Assembly: GCA_964634355.1 (NCBI GenBank)
Contig: CAZWIF010000025.1
Location: 1-16,195, forward strand
Source: CAKPSH01 sp964634355
Lineage (GTDB): Bacteria; Bacillota; Clostridia; TANB77; CAG-508
DNA length: 16,195 nucleotides
Direction: 5' to 3'
In this document: piece by piece, positions 1-8,653 of the stretch
How the letters are laid out: each line of letters begins with the position of its first letter
Numbering within the stretch: position 1 is the first letter of the stretch
Program-made: the position numbers and the translations under genes
Notes under the pieces: generated by a model
Seen by the model: only the letters and a program-made list of their open reading frames with translations
The model's database searches: none
Told to the model about the DNA's origin: nothing

Positions 1-3000
1 CATCGAAATATATTTTTTATCATTATCTCCTGCATTCGATATTACTGACCATGATTGTGCAATACTATCTATTCTACATTCCTCATTTTCTATACTTCCT
101 AATACATTTCCATCATCCATAAATGCTCTTTTGTACCATCTTCCATCCCATCCATTAGTATTTAATGATTTTTTCAATTCTTGTTTTATTTCTTCATATC
201 TAATAATTTTCTCAGAAAGCTCATCTTGTTTCATATCTTTTATTATCACAATAAACTCATCCAAAATTGAATACAGGAAAAATCCTAACCAGACGCTTTC
301 TCCTTTTCCTTCTACTCCTACTTTACTAAATCCATCATTCCAATCTCCTGAGCCTATTTTAGGCAATCCGTTTTCTCCAAAATTAAGACTTCTTTCTATT
401 GCTCTTATACAATGATTAAAAACTGTTTCCCTAATTTCAGATTTTGTATAAACATCATAGCTTTCATTTTCATTGTCATTTAAAGGTTTTCCATTTATAT
501 AATTAACCTCTTCGTATAGTATTTCTGTATCCTGAGTCTGCTTGATATATTCTGCTACAACATATGGTAACCATAATAAATCATCTGAAAACCTAGTTCT
601 AATTCCCCTACTTGTTTCTTCATGCCACCAATGTTCAACATCTCCTTCAATAAACTGATGTGCACAATGCTTTAAAATTTGCTTTCTTGTTTCCTCTGGT
701 GCTATATATTTAAGTCCTAATGCATCTTGTAATTGATCTCTAAATCCAATTGCTCCACCAGATTGATAAAATGCTGATTTTGCCCATAATCTACATGCAA
801 TAGTTTGATATAAAAGCCACCCATTTAGCATAATATTCATTGATTCAGAAGGAGTTTTTACCTGTAATCTCGATATAGTCTCTTTCCAAAAATTTTTTAC
901 CTCGAGTAACTCTTTTTTACACTTCTTTATGTCTGAATACTTATATGCCAAATCTTTTGCATCAACAAAGTTCTCTCCTTCTCCTAATATTAATGTTATC
1001 TCCTTATTTTCATATGGATATATAGTTATATCAATTTTTATTGCTATACATGAACTATTTCCTAAAGCATTTTCATTTGTTAATGAAATTTTTTCCAAAC
1101 CTTCTGGTGCTCCTATATTTCCTTTTCCTATAAAACTCGTTTTATTACCTGTATATGATGAGATTTCTTCATTACTTGATACAAAAACTATTTTACCTAT
1201 TCCATTTCCATATAGATTTTCAGCACAAATCATATTTGCATTCTTATTAAAGTTTAAATTAATATATCCATTTGATTTTAATTCATCTTCACCCATAACT
1301 GGTTTTATATAATAAATCAAACTCAAATTTCTTTTATCTTGAGTAGTATTTTTTAAATTTAAAATATTTACTTTAACACTATCGTTAGTTGGAACAAAAA
1401 CATCCAATTCTTGTGTTATTCCACAATTTGAATGATAGTATTTGGCATATCCGAATCCATATATAACTGAATATTCATTCTCATCTGGCTTAGGATTTCT
1501 ACCAACAGACCAGCTTTCCATTATATCCTTATCCTTTAAATATATTATTTCTGATGGTTCATCTGTTACTGAATCATTTGACCAAGAAGTTATTCTATTC
1601 AGCCTACTATTTTTGCTCCATGTAAATCCTCCCATATTGTTTGTAATTAATGTCCCAAACTTTCTATTAGACATCACATGACTCCATACTGCTGGTATGG
1701 GATTATTTTTATTTTGTCTAATCCTATATTCAGTTCCATCCTCTGAAAATCCTCCATATTCATTGTAGTATTTTAAGTTTTCGGTATTAAAATAATTATT
1801 TATATTCTCAAAATTTGGTTTTATTATATTTTCCTTTTTGTCTTGAGCTACATTCTTAACAGTATATAAATAATCCTCTTCTAATTCATTTAATACATTC
1901 TTTATGCTTCCCTTATTAGCATCAATCACAAAATTTGCTCTAAGTAAGAATAATTCTAAATCTTTCTTATCATCTAGCACAAATATACTATCATTTAACA
2001 AATAAGATAATTGGATGTTAGCTACTTCCTGAAAAATTGCTTCTCTTACATATTTCTCATATGAATTTTTTTCTTCATCCAATATCACTAAATCAAATTT
2101 AATATTTTTACTTTTAAAGAATTCATAAGCCTTTAAACTCTCTCTCACTACTGAAATATTATCTATATTTTTTATTCTTACTAAAATAATTGGTTTATCC
2201 CCAGAAATTCCATATTTCCACAATTCTTCTTGTGAATGCTTATTTTTAGAATATTTATTTGCATACAAACTCTTCATTGGATTTTGGAAGATTATATATG
2301 GTAACATCCTTTGATAATTCTTTAAATTATTGCTATTTACTCTTAAATATTTTGCTTCCTCCTCGGCTCTTACTTTTGATAGTTCAAATTCTCGTTTTAT
2401 ATTTTCTTCATTTGAATAATACTCTATATTTTCTAAAATTTCATCTTTATCCTCTGAAGCTGTAATTATAAAGTTTAGCGACACTTGCTCATTTTTTAAC
2501 ACTTTTATAGTTCTTCTAAAAGCCACAACTGGTTCTACTTGCATTGTAATTTTCTTAGAAAAAGGTATTGAGTTTTCCACATATTTATCCACTATATTCC
2601 TATTAACTTCATATTCTAATTCTCCTACTGCGTTTGAGTCACTTGTATAAAAAAACGCTCCTACATATAATTCTTTTTCATTATCTCTTTTATTTCTTTT
2701 TATTAATATTGTTTCTCTATCCTCTAAGAACTCATATCTCAATCCCAAATTATTAAACGACCTATGAGAATTATCTTGTTCTAAGCTTGAAAGTATTGGC
2801 TCAAATACAGATGATATCTCTATTGTTTCATCTATGTTTGAATTATTCTTTAAAGTAATTTTTCTAATTTCAGTTCCTGTATCTTGTGCTACAACAATAT
2901 CTTGCACTGTTTCTATGTTCTCATCACTTCTTACAAATTTATCTCTATCTGGTGCAAAACTTATACTATATTTATCTGGTGAATTACTAAATCCATCTAC

Positions 3001-6000
3001 ATTTGCTTTCCATAGTTTTTTAGTTCTAATATTTTTAATATAAAAATATATTCCACCTTTTTTATCATTAGTTTCCTTAAACCTATTAATTGCAATACCT
3101 CTATACGTGCTATATCCCTCTCCTTTTGCATTAATTACTATATTATAATCTTCATTTGCAATAACATTTGCTGGTACAAGATTTTCATTTATTTTTGTAT
3201 AAACATTTTCTTCATAATTATCATATCCCGTATATTTTATTTTTTCAATCTTTTCCTTTTTCTCCTTAGTAATCAGCATATTCTCTGGCATTCTTTCTTG
3301 TAATAATACATCTATTGCTTTTATTTCTGGATTTTTCATAAATCTAGTTTGTAATACATTTCCATTGAATAAGTTATTTATTGATACCAATATTAAAGCT
3401 TGGTGGTGTGCCATATAGGTTTTGACAGGTACACTCTTTTTGTCTTTTGGAATCCTTTCAGGTGTATAGTCTATCGACTCATAAAATCCATATTTTCCTA
3501 ACATATCTTGTTCTTCTAATTTCTTTAAATTAGCAACTACTTCTTTGGGATAATCATTTATGGCAAGTACAGAGCCATATGTTGAAGTTACCATCTCATC
3601 TGCTAACCCTCTTTTTAGTCCCAACCAAGGTATTCCAAAAGCCTTGTATTGATAGTTATTGTTTAAATCCTTTAGATTAAAAGCTGCTTCACTAATCCCC
3701 CACGGAATACCCAATTTTTTCGCATACTCCTGTTGGCTTTTAATCATAAACTTGCATGACTCATCAATTAGACTTCCAGGATATTTTGCAATATTTATAT
3801 GTGGCATTAAATATTCAAAAGCTGTACCTGACCACGAAATAAGTCCTTTATAATTGTTCATTTCTGTAAGAGTTCTACTTAAACTGGTCCAATGTTTTTC
3901 AGGAATATCTCTCTTAGCAATTGCTACAAAACTAGCTTGTCTAGCCTCTGATGCAAGTAAGTCGTAATAAGTGTCTGTAAGTTTATTTTCCTCTATATTA
4001 AATCCAATTGATAATAACATTTTTTCATCATTATATAAAACATTAAAATCTGTATTATCTATAATCCTATCTATTTCATCTATTAATATTCGAATCCTAT
4101 CTTTATACTGTGTATATTCCTTCTCTTTTAAAAACTGTTTCACTGTATATAAAAATCCAATAAAATTTCCGCTATCAACTGTGGAAATATATCTTGGTAT
4201 CAATGGTTCTAATGTTTTAGTATTGTACCAATTATAAAGGTGTCCATTCCATTTTGGTAACTCAAAAATTACCCCTAGCGTAATTTCTAATTTTGTAATT
4301 GCTGTGTCTAAATCTATATATTTTAAATCATATGCTGAAATAATAGCTAATAATCCTAATGCTATATTAGTTGATGAGGTCCTTGATACAACTTTCTCTT
4401 TTCTATCTTCTTGATAATTATCAGGTGGTAAATAGTTATTTTCTTTATTTATATATTGATTAAAATATTCCCATGTGTCCTTCCCTATTGCTTTTAAATA
4501 TTCTTTTTCATCGTTATTTAACTTTGATATAGGTTCTTCTATTACATTTGCTTTACTTATATACCAACATATTTCAGGTGCTATTATCCAAATTATTCCT
4601 AATAGTATTAATACTTTAAATTTAAATAATCCAATGATTAACATCAATATTCCAGCAATTACATTAATACTCATTTTTAAATAATAGTCTTTTATTCCAT
4701 TCTTTGCTTGTTTTTCAGCTTGCTCTGAAGTCGTCCATTCTAATAGATGCTTATGTGATATTGTTATTCTATAAACTGTTTTTAGAATTGCATCTAAAAA
4801 TATATATGCTTTATATGGTAAAACAGAAAATTCTATTAGAGCTCTTAAAAAGCTTGCTTGTAATCCTCCAATACTTTTTGAAAAGCTCTTTTGCTTTTTT
4901 ATTCCATCTTGTTTAAATACTATATAATTAATATAATCAAGTATTGTAGGCATTATTATGCTCAGTATAGTAACTGTTATTAATGTTCCAACCTTTATAC
5001 TAAAGAAAATTTTTAGACATAGCAGTACTATTATATTTATAAATGCCGTTATCTCTAATAGACTTCTCCTTAAATTATCTATTATTTTAAATTTTGATAA
5101 TTTATTAAACTTTGGATTTTTTATCCAACCAATAATTTGCCAATCTCCACGTGTCCATCTATGAAGTCTTGTGATAAAAGCATTAAAACTACTTGGATAT
5201 CCGTCTAACAATAATATGTCTGAAACAAGTGCACATCTTAAATAATTTCCCTCAAGTAAATCATGACTTAAAACTGTATTTTCTGGTATCTGATTTTTCA
5301 TAATAGTTGAAAACATTTTCAAATCATAAATACCTTTTCCAGTAAATATACCTTCATCAAAATTATCTTGATAAATATCAGAAATAGCATTTGTATATGA
5401 ATCAATTCCGCCCATTCCTGCAAATATTTCTACGAATTTGCTTTTTTTACTTGAAACAAGGTCTATACCTACCCTTGGTTGCATTAATGCATGTCCTGAT
5501 ATTATTCTTTTGTTATTATTATCCAACTCTGGTAAATTTAGAATATGAGCCATTGCCCCTACTAACTCTATTCCCGAATTTAGCACCAAATCTGTATCTG
5601 CATCTAATGTGATTATATATTTAATCTTAGGAAGTTTATTTTCCTTTTTAATATTCCAATCATTTATTGTATTTATTTTAAAAACATTATTAAGATTACC
5701 TAAAAGATATTCATTAAATTGATTTATTAATCCTCTTTTTCTTTCCCAGCCTAAAAAGGCTTCTTCTTTTCCATTCCAAAGTCTATTTCTATATACGAAA
5801 TTGAAAAGTGGAAACCCCTCTTTTTTATATTTATCATTTAAAGTTTTTAAGGTTATTTCTGCTTCATTTTCTATCTCTTCGTCAAATGGTTCATTCTTAT
5901 TTTTTGATGTTGTACAATCTCCAAGCAATGTAAAATATAAGTTTTCACTTTTATTTGCTAAGTAAAATACTTCTAGCTTTTCTAATAATTCTTTTGTTCT

Positions 6001-6036
6001 CTTTCCACTATCTAATATTGTTGGTATTACTACCAT
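1..6036 (-). CDS. ndvB: Cyclic beta-1,2-glucan synthase, main part (GT84, cyclisation domain, GH94), 3' end cut by window edge
   Basis: Membrane-bound synthase that polymerises glucose from UDP-glucose into beta-1,2-glucan, cyclises it and trims its length. The frame is open on the minus strand from 6084 to base 1, with no stop. It starts with a GIPEEC...MVVIPT segment at the GT84 catalytic domain, with DADTD (5604-5590), HDLLEG (5265-5248) and RWTRGDWQ (5160-5137). Two hydrophobic segments follow, about 5070-4940 and 4690-4560. A glucoamylase-like cyclisation domain (now called GH189) spans about 4490-3340, with SWSGTAFEYLMP and TYMAHHQ motifs. Beta-sandwich regions then lead to a GH94 phosphorylase-like domain holding GDWNDG (348-331), whose Asp is the family's acid residue. 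A few hundred C-terminal residues lie beyond the edge. The true N-terminus is in the ORF at 6050-7429, one frame away. The start given, ATG 6036 with GAGGA ten bases upstream, is only what a separate translation start would use; homology extends up to 6066. Confidence 0.95.
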   Translation of the reverse strand, partial: MVVIPTILDSGKRTKELLEKLEVFYLANKSENLYFTLLGDCTTSKNKNEPFDEEIENEAEITLKTLNDKYKKEGFPLFNFVYRNRLWNGKEEAFLGWERKRGLINQFNEYLLGNLNNVFKINTINDWNIKKENKLPKIKYIITLDADTDLVLNSGIELVGAMAHILNLPELDNNNKRIISGHALMQPRVGIDLVSSKKSKFVEIFAGMGGIDSYTNAISDIYQDNFDEGIFTGKGIYDLKMFSTIMKNQIPENTVLSHDLLEGNYLRCALVSDILLLDGYPSSFNAFITRLHRWTRGDWQIIGWIKNPKFNKLSKFKIIDNLRRSLLEITAFINIIVLLCLKIFFSIKVGTLITVTILSIIMPTILDYINYIVFKQDGIKKQKSFSKSIGGLQASFLRALIEFSVLPYKAYIFLDAILKTVYRITISHKHLLEWTTSEQAEKQAKNGIKDYYLKMSINVIAGILMLIIGLFKFKVLILLGIIWIIAPEICWYISKANVIEEPISKLNNDEKEYLKAIGKDTWEYFNQYINKENNYLPPDNYQEDRKEKVVSRTSSTNIALGLLAIISAYDLKYIDLDTAITKLEITLGVIFELPKWNGHLYNWYNTKTLEPLIPRYISTVDSGNFIGFLYTVKQFLKEKEYTQYKDRIRILIDEIDRIIDNTDFNVLYNDEKMLLSIGFNIEENKLTDTYYDLLASEARQASFVAIAKRDIPEKHWTSLSRTLTEMNNYKGLISWSGTAFEYLMPHINIAKYPGSLIDESCKFMIKSQQEYAKKLGIPWGISEAAFNLKDLNNNYQYKAFGIPWLGLKRGLADEMVTSTYGSVLAINDYPKEVVANLKKLEEQDMLGKYGFYESIDYTPERIPKDKKSVPVKTYMAHHQALILVSINNLFNGNVLQTRFMKNPEIKAIDVLLQERMPENMLITKEKKEKIEKIKYTGYDNYEENVYTKINENLVPANVIANEDYNIVINAKGEGYSTYRGIAINRFKETNDKKGGIYFYIKNIRTKKLWKANVDGFSNSPDKYSISFAPDRDKFVRSDENIETVQDIVVAQDTGTEIRKITLKNNSNIDETIEISSVFEPILSSLEQDNSHRSFNNLGLRYEFLEDRETILIKRNKRDNEKELYVGAFFYTSDSNAVGELEYEVNRNIVDKYVENSIPFSKKITMQVEPVVAFRRTIKVLKNEQVSLNFIITASEDKDEILENIEYYSNEENIKREFELSKVRAEEEAKYLRVNSNNLKNYQRMLPYIIFQNPMKSLYANKYSKNKHSQEELWKYGISGDKPIILVRIKNIDNISVVRESLKAYEFFKSKNIKFDLVILDEEKNSYEKYVREAIFQEVANIQLSYLLNDSIFVLDDKKDLELFLLRANFVIDANKGSIKNVLNELEEDYLYTVKNVAQDKKENIIKPNFENINNYFNTENLKYYNEYGGFSEDGTEYRIRQNKNNPIPAVWSHVMSNRKFGTLITNNMGGFTWSKNSRLNRITSWSNDSVTDEPSEIIYLKDKDIMESWSVGRNPKPDENEYSVIYGFGYAKYYHSNCGITQELDVFVPTNDSVKVNILNLKNTTQDKRNLSLIYYIKPVMGEDELKSNGYINLNFNKNANMICAENLYGNGIGKIVFVSSNEEISSYTGNKTSFIGKGNIGAPEGLEKISLTNENALGNSSCIAIKIDITIYPYENKEITLILGEGENFVDAKDLAYKYSDIKKCKKELLEVKNFWKETISRLQVKTPSESMNIMLNGWLLYQTIACRLWAKSAFYQSGGAIGFRDQLQDALGLKYIAPEETRKQILKHCAHQFIEGDVEHWWHEETSRGIRTRFSDDLLWLPYVVAEYIKQTQDTEILYEEVNYINGKPLNDNENESYDVYTKSEIRETVFNHCIRAIERSLNFGENGLPKIGSGDWNDGFSKVGVEGKGESVWLGFFLYSILDEFIVIIKDMKQDELSEKIIRYEEIKQELKKSLNTNGWDGRWYKRAFMDDGNVLGSIENEECRIDSIAQSWSVISNAGDNDKKYISM

Positions 6037-6049
6037 TGTTGTACATTCC

Positions 6050-7429
6050 TCAGGTATTCCACTCCCGAAAATCCATCTTTGGTATTAATTTAGGCTTTAC
6101 TATTTTATTTAAAATGGTTTGAATTACTTTTATTACGATTTCAGTTGTAGGTATGAATATTAATAATGCTTCTATTATTAATAAAAATAAGTTTTGCGTA
6201 CTTAAGCTAATGGATAATCCTATTGAAAAAAATAGAGATGAAATGCATATTATTGTTATATATAAGTTAACTTTATTAATCTCCTTTTTATTAGTTACCT
6301 GCAATACGTCATATAACTCTTTTATTCCCTTATCAATTAAATAATATCCAATATGGGCCTTTTTTACTTTTCCTTCTTCCTCAAAAGTTCTACTTGCTAA
6401 CTCTAACGCCTTTTGTGATATATAAATTTCAGATAATTTAATTTTCTTTGATATCTCTTTTACTCTATTTCTATAATACTCTTTTGTAGTATAATCCATA
6501 TTATTGTATACATCAACTGGATCTCGCTTTAATACTTCTTCTACTCCATTTATATCTTCAAATACCTTCACAAAATTCATTCTTTGTAATTCATGTATAC
6601 TTCTAATTGAATTGCCTATAGATACTTTTTTTATAGCAATATCATAATGCTCTTTTTTTGTTACTTCTTCAATTGTTAATCCTTGTTTTCTCACCTCCTC
6701 TTCTAGAATATTTAGAAAAGGAATTCCCTGCCTTCCATATTTTTTTAATTTATATGATAGATACTCTATAAATTGATATCTATTTCCTCCTACATCTATA
6801 TTCCTTGTGTCATATACTATTTTAAATTGTTGTTCTTCTTTTGATTTCTTTTCTAGAAATCTCTCTATTAAACTCTCTACCTTTAACTTTTGAATTTGTG
6901 ATGAATAAATACTTTCACAAATTCTTCTTATTTTTTCTATTAATACAATCTTAAAAAATAGATTTATGTCCCATATTTCCTCCATATTAAGAGTTTTTTT
7001 ATTTTGATAACTTTTTAGATACTCCTTTATATTATCTAATTCCAATTTTCCATCAGTATACAATACAATCTCAGCAGCCAAACAATAAATCCTTGCATAA
7101 CCTTTATATTCCCCATTTGCAACTCCGATAAAATTTTTATATTTCTTCAGCGGTAATTCTTTTATTATACTTTTTACAGTTTTTTCTATTATATAATAAT
7201 TATCTAATAACCATTCTCCTGCTGGATGTATTGCTATTCCTGTTTTTAGATTTAAATTTAATATATCATATGTTTTAGTTATATAGTTAAAATTATCCTT
7301 TAACCTTGGAATCGGATATGTGTATTTAATTGACTTAGAACACAAAACATGTTCAGAAGCCATATTCTCTAAATATCTATCTAATTGATTTCTATCTAAA
7401 ACAATTCCATTAACATTAAATGGTAACAT
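6050..7429 (-). CDS. ndvB: Cyclic beta-1,2-glucan synthase, N-terminal part, separated by a frameshift
   Basis: This is the 459-residue amino-terminal region of the same synthase, not an independent protein. It carries the family's HPAGEWLLDNYY motif (residues 68-79) and a helical region resembling the usual NdvB N-terminal domain (FEDINGVEEVLKRDP...Y). Two membrane segments (about 386-409 and 412-431) are followed by KPKLIPKMDF, which in full-length relatives runs straight into a GIPEE motif and the glycosyltransferase domain. Here the frame instead ends REWNT-stop at 6052-6050, while GSGIPEEC lies in the neighbouring frame beginning at 6066. Skipping one base (6067) restores the family sequence exactly, giving a joined protein of 2,476 residues inside the window; the family is usually about 2,700-2,900. 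The start is ATG 7429: an in-frame TGA directly precedes it, and AGGA lies ten bases upstream. No convincing promoter was found for it. Confidence 0.93.
   Translation of the reverse strand: MLPFNVNGIVLDRNQLDRYLENMASEHVLCSKSIKYTYPIPRLKDNFNYITKTYDILNLNLKTGIAIHPAGEWLLDNYYIIEKTVKSIIKELPLKKYKNFIGVANGEYKGYARIYCLAAEIVLYTDGKLELDNIKEYLKSYQNKKTLNMEEIWDINLFFKIVLIEKIRRICESIYSSQIQKLKVESLIERFLEKKSKEEQQFKIVYDTRNIDVGGNRYQFIEYLSYKLKKYGRQGIPFLNILEEEVRKQGLTIEEVTKKEHYDIAIKKVSIGNSIRSIHELQRMNFVKVFEDINGVEEVLKRDPVDVYNNMDYTTKEYYRNRVKEISKKIKLSEIYISQKALELASRTFEEEGKVKKAHIGYYLIDKGIKELYDVLQVTNKKEINKVNLYITIICISSLFFSIGLSISLSTQNLFLLIIEALLIFIPTTEIVIKVIQTILNKIVKPKLIPKMDFREWNT
6053..6084 (-). other. Frame-change window in the glucan synthase gene
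   Basis: The upstream frame closes with TGA at 6052-6050 and the downstream frame opens after TAA at 6087-6085, so the two frames overlap only here. Protein family alignment (KMDF then GIPEE) places the change at TTT (6070-6068) followed by CGG: reading TTT, skipping C6067 and continuing GGG AGT GGA ATA CCT restores the expected spacing. It may be a base-calling or assembly error, a real one-base insertion, or a +1 translational frameshift. Confidence 0.9.
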
Positions 7430-7520
7430 TCATCTCACATCCTAAAAGTCCTATTTTTTCTTAGTTTGACCTTATTGGGAATTTTTATACACAATTATAA
7501 TTTAATTAATTGTTACAATA

Positions 7521-7549
7521 TTGATTTTTTTGTTTTTTAATGTTATTAT
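7521..7549 (+). promoter_or_regulatory. Sigma-A-like promoter for the HD-GYP gene
   Basis: TTGATT at 7521-7526 and TATTAT at 7544-7549 are separated by 17 bases, with TG one base upstream of the -10 box (an extended -10). Transcription would begin near 7556, giving an untranslated leader of about 80 bases that contains the hairpin at 7577-7602. In this AT-rich stretch chance matches are common, but spacing and the TG element support it. Confidence 0.55.
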
Positions 7550-7576
7550 TTATTTAAATTAAAACATAGGAGAAAA

Positions 7577-7602
7577 GGTTGAAAAATAATTTTTTTCCAA
7601 CC
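7577..7602 (+). promoter_or_regulatory. Hairpin in the leader of the HD-GYP gene
   Basis: GGTTG (7577-7581) pairs with CAACC (7598-7602); the stem continues as an A-run against a T-run with one bulged C (7597). It overlaps a possible leader ORF and follows an AGGAG at 7568-7572. There is no U-tract after the stem, so it is not a standard terminator. It may influence mRNA stability or translation. It does not match the c-di-GMP riboswitch cores I know. Confidence 0.4.
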
Positions 7603-7617
7603 AGATTTGTGCCTTGA
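7579..7617 (+). CDS. Possible 12-codon leader ORF upstream of the HD-GYP gene
   Basis: A TTG codon at 7579 sits six bases after AGGAG (7568-7572), the best ribosome-binding site in this leader, and opens a frame of twelve codons (M-K-N-N-F-F-P-T-R-F-V-P) ending at TGA 7615-7617. It ends 19 bases before the HD-GYP start and is in another frame. It may be a leader peptide that couples or tunes translation, or the AGGAG may be coincidental. Nothing supports it besides position and the Shine-Dalgarno match. Confidence 0.25.
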   Translation: MKNNFFPTRFVP

Positions 7618-7636
7618 GAATGGAATGTGGTAAAAA

Positions 7637-8578
7637 ATGATAATAAAAGAAAAATTTGATTTTTATAGTCCAATGAATGCTTCTACTTACAGTCTTAACC
7701 AGACAATGAGATATCAGTTACAATTACTTGATAATCTTGACCATCTTACTAAACGTCACTCTGAAAATGTTGCAAATATAACTAATCGTATTTGTGAATA
7801 TTTAGGTTATAAGAAGGAATTTATCTTATATGCCACTATGTGTGCATATTTGCATGATATTGGAAAAATATTTATTCCACATAATATCTTATACAAAAAT
7901 GGCAAGCTTACTGACGAAGAATATGAGATTATGAAACAACATACCACATATGGTTATCAATTATGTATGAACGACCCAAAGCTAAAAATGTTCGCTAATG
8001 GTACTTTATATCATCATGAATGTTTGGATGGTTCTGGATATCCAAATGGTCTTTCTGGTAACCAGATTCCTATAGTAGCACAAATTATACATGTTGCAGA
8101 TGTTTATGATGCTTTAGTTACAAAAAGACATTACACTACACATGTTGATATTTCGTCTACTTTGCAACATTTAATTGACGAATCATTTACTACGTCTCGT
8201 AATGTAATTGCTCTAGATCAATTATCTTCTGCTAATCGTGGAAAAATAAATAAAAAAGCATTGCGTGCACTATTTAAAGTAGTAATAGATGATACTTTAT
8301 ATGAAATAACCTCTACCAAAGAATATGTTAGTAATTTGAAAGATGAACTTAGTAGGCTTATTCAAATTGCTGAATTTGATATTGAAAGAAACAAGAAAAA
8401 ATCTAAAAAATCAAAGGAATATTATAAAAGAGGTATGAAGGCATTATTTGCAAAAAATGAAAATTTTGATAACTATAAAGAGGTATTAGAAGATTATAAA
8501 AATGCAATAGATACTAAAACTGAATTAATAAATCAATTATATAAAGAAGTAAAAGTATTAAGGAAATTGAAAGTTTAG
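7637..8578 (+). CDS. HD-GYP domain phosphohydrolase (probable cyclic-di-nucleotide phosphodiesterase)
   Basis: A 313-residue soluble protein with a complete HD-GYP domain, the metal-dependent phosphodiesterase family that commonly linearises c-di-GMP (some members act on 3'3'-cGAMP). Visible ligand motifs are H41 (HSENVANI), HDIGK (73-77), H102, HHE (126-128) followed by DGSGYPNG (131-138), and HVADVYDAL with D155. No receiver, PAS or membrane segment precedes the domain; only about 30 residues lie in front of it. After about residue 200 there is a Lys-rich, charged, probably helical or coiled tail of unknown role. ATG 7637 is preceded in frame by TAA, so it is the earliest start, but its ribosome-binding site is weak (GGAATGTGG). 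It is divergent from the glucan synthase and convergent with mazF. The enzyme family is clear; substrate and target process are not. Confidence 0.95.
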   Translation: MIIKEKFDFYSPMNASTYSLNQTMRYQLQLLDNLDHLTKRHSENVANITNRICEYLGYKKEFILYATMCAYLHDIGKIFIPHNILYKNGKLTDEEYEIMKQHTTYGYQLCMNDPKLKMFANGTLYHHECLDGSGYPNGLSGNQIPIVAQIIHVADVYDALVTKRHYTTHVDISSTLQHLIDESFTTSRNVIALDQLSSANRGKINKKALRALFKVVIDDTLYEITSTKEYVSNLKDELSRLIQIAEFDIERNKKKSKKSKEYYKRGMKALFAKNENFDNYKEVLEDYKNAIDTKTELINQLYKEVKVLRKLKV

Positions 8579-8605
8579 AAAAGTGGCAAGATGCATACGA
8601 ATTTA

Positions 8606-8644
8606 CGGAAAGCCTTAAAATGCAGTGCATATTAAGGCTTTCCG
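8606..8644. terminator. Near-perfect 39-base palindrome between convergent genes, probable bidirectional terminator
   Basis: CGGAAAGCCTTAA (8606-8618) is perfectly complementary to TTAAGGCTTTCCG (8632-8644). The inner part, ATGCA-G-TGCAT, is itself palindromic, with only an A/A mismatch between the two stems. It lies between the ends of the HD-GYP gene (+) and mazF (-), where a shared terminator is expected. Neither side has a convincing T-run, so termination would not be of the classical intrinsic type, or the element may mainly protect 3' ends. Confidence 0.6.
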
Positions 8645-8653
8645 ATTTGTTCT

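Noticed and set aside
131..5612. Many plus-strand frames of 60-130 codons
   Set aside because: They lie opposite the continuous glucan-synthase frame on the minus strand, are rich in Phe, Ser, Ile and Leu as expected from antisense of AT-rich coding DNA, and resemble no family.
7430..7520. Promoter for the glucan synthase gene (TATAAA/TATAAT boxes on the minus strand)
   Set aside because: Several -10-like hexamers occur in this AT-rich stretch, but none has a -35 box at acceptable spacing, so no specific promoter is called.
7555..7636. c-di-GMP riboswitch ahead of the HD-GYP gene
   Set aside because: The leader is only about 80 bases and lacks the conserved cores of the known c-di-GMP riboswitch classes; only a simple hairpin is present.
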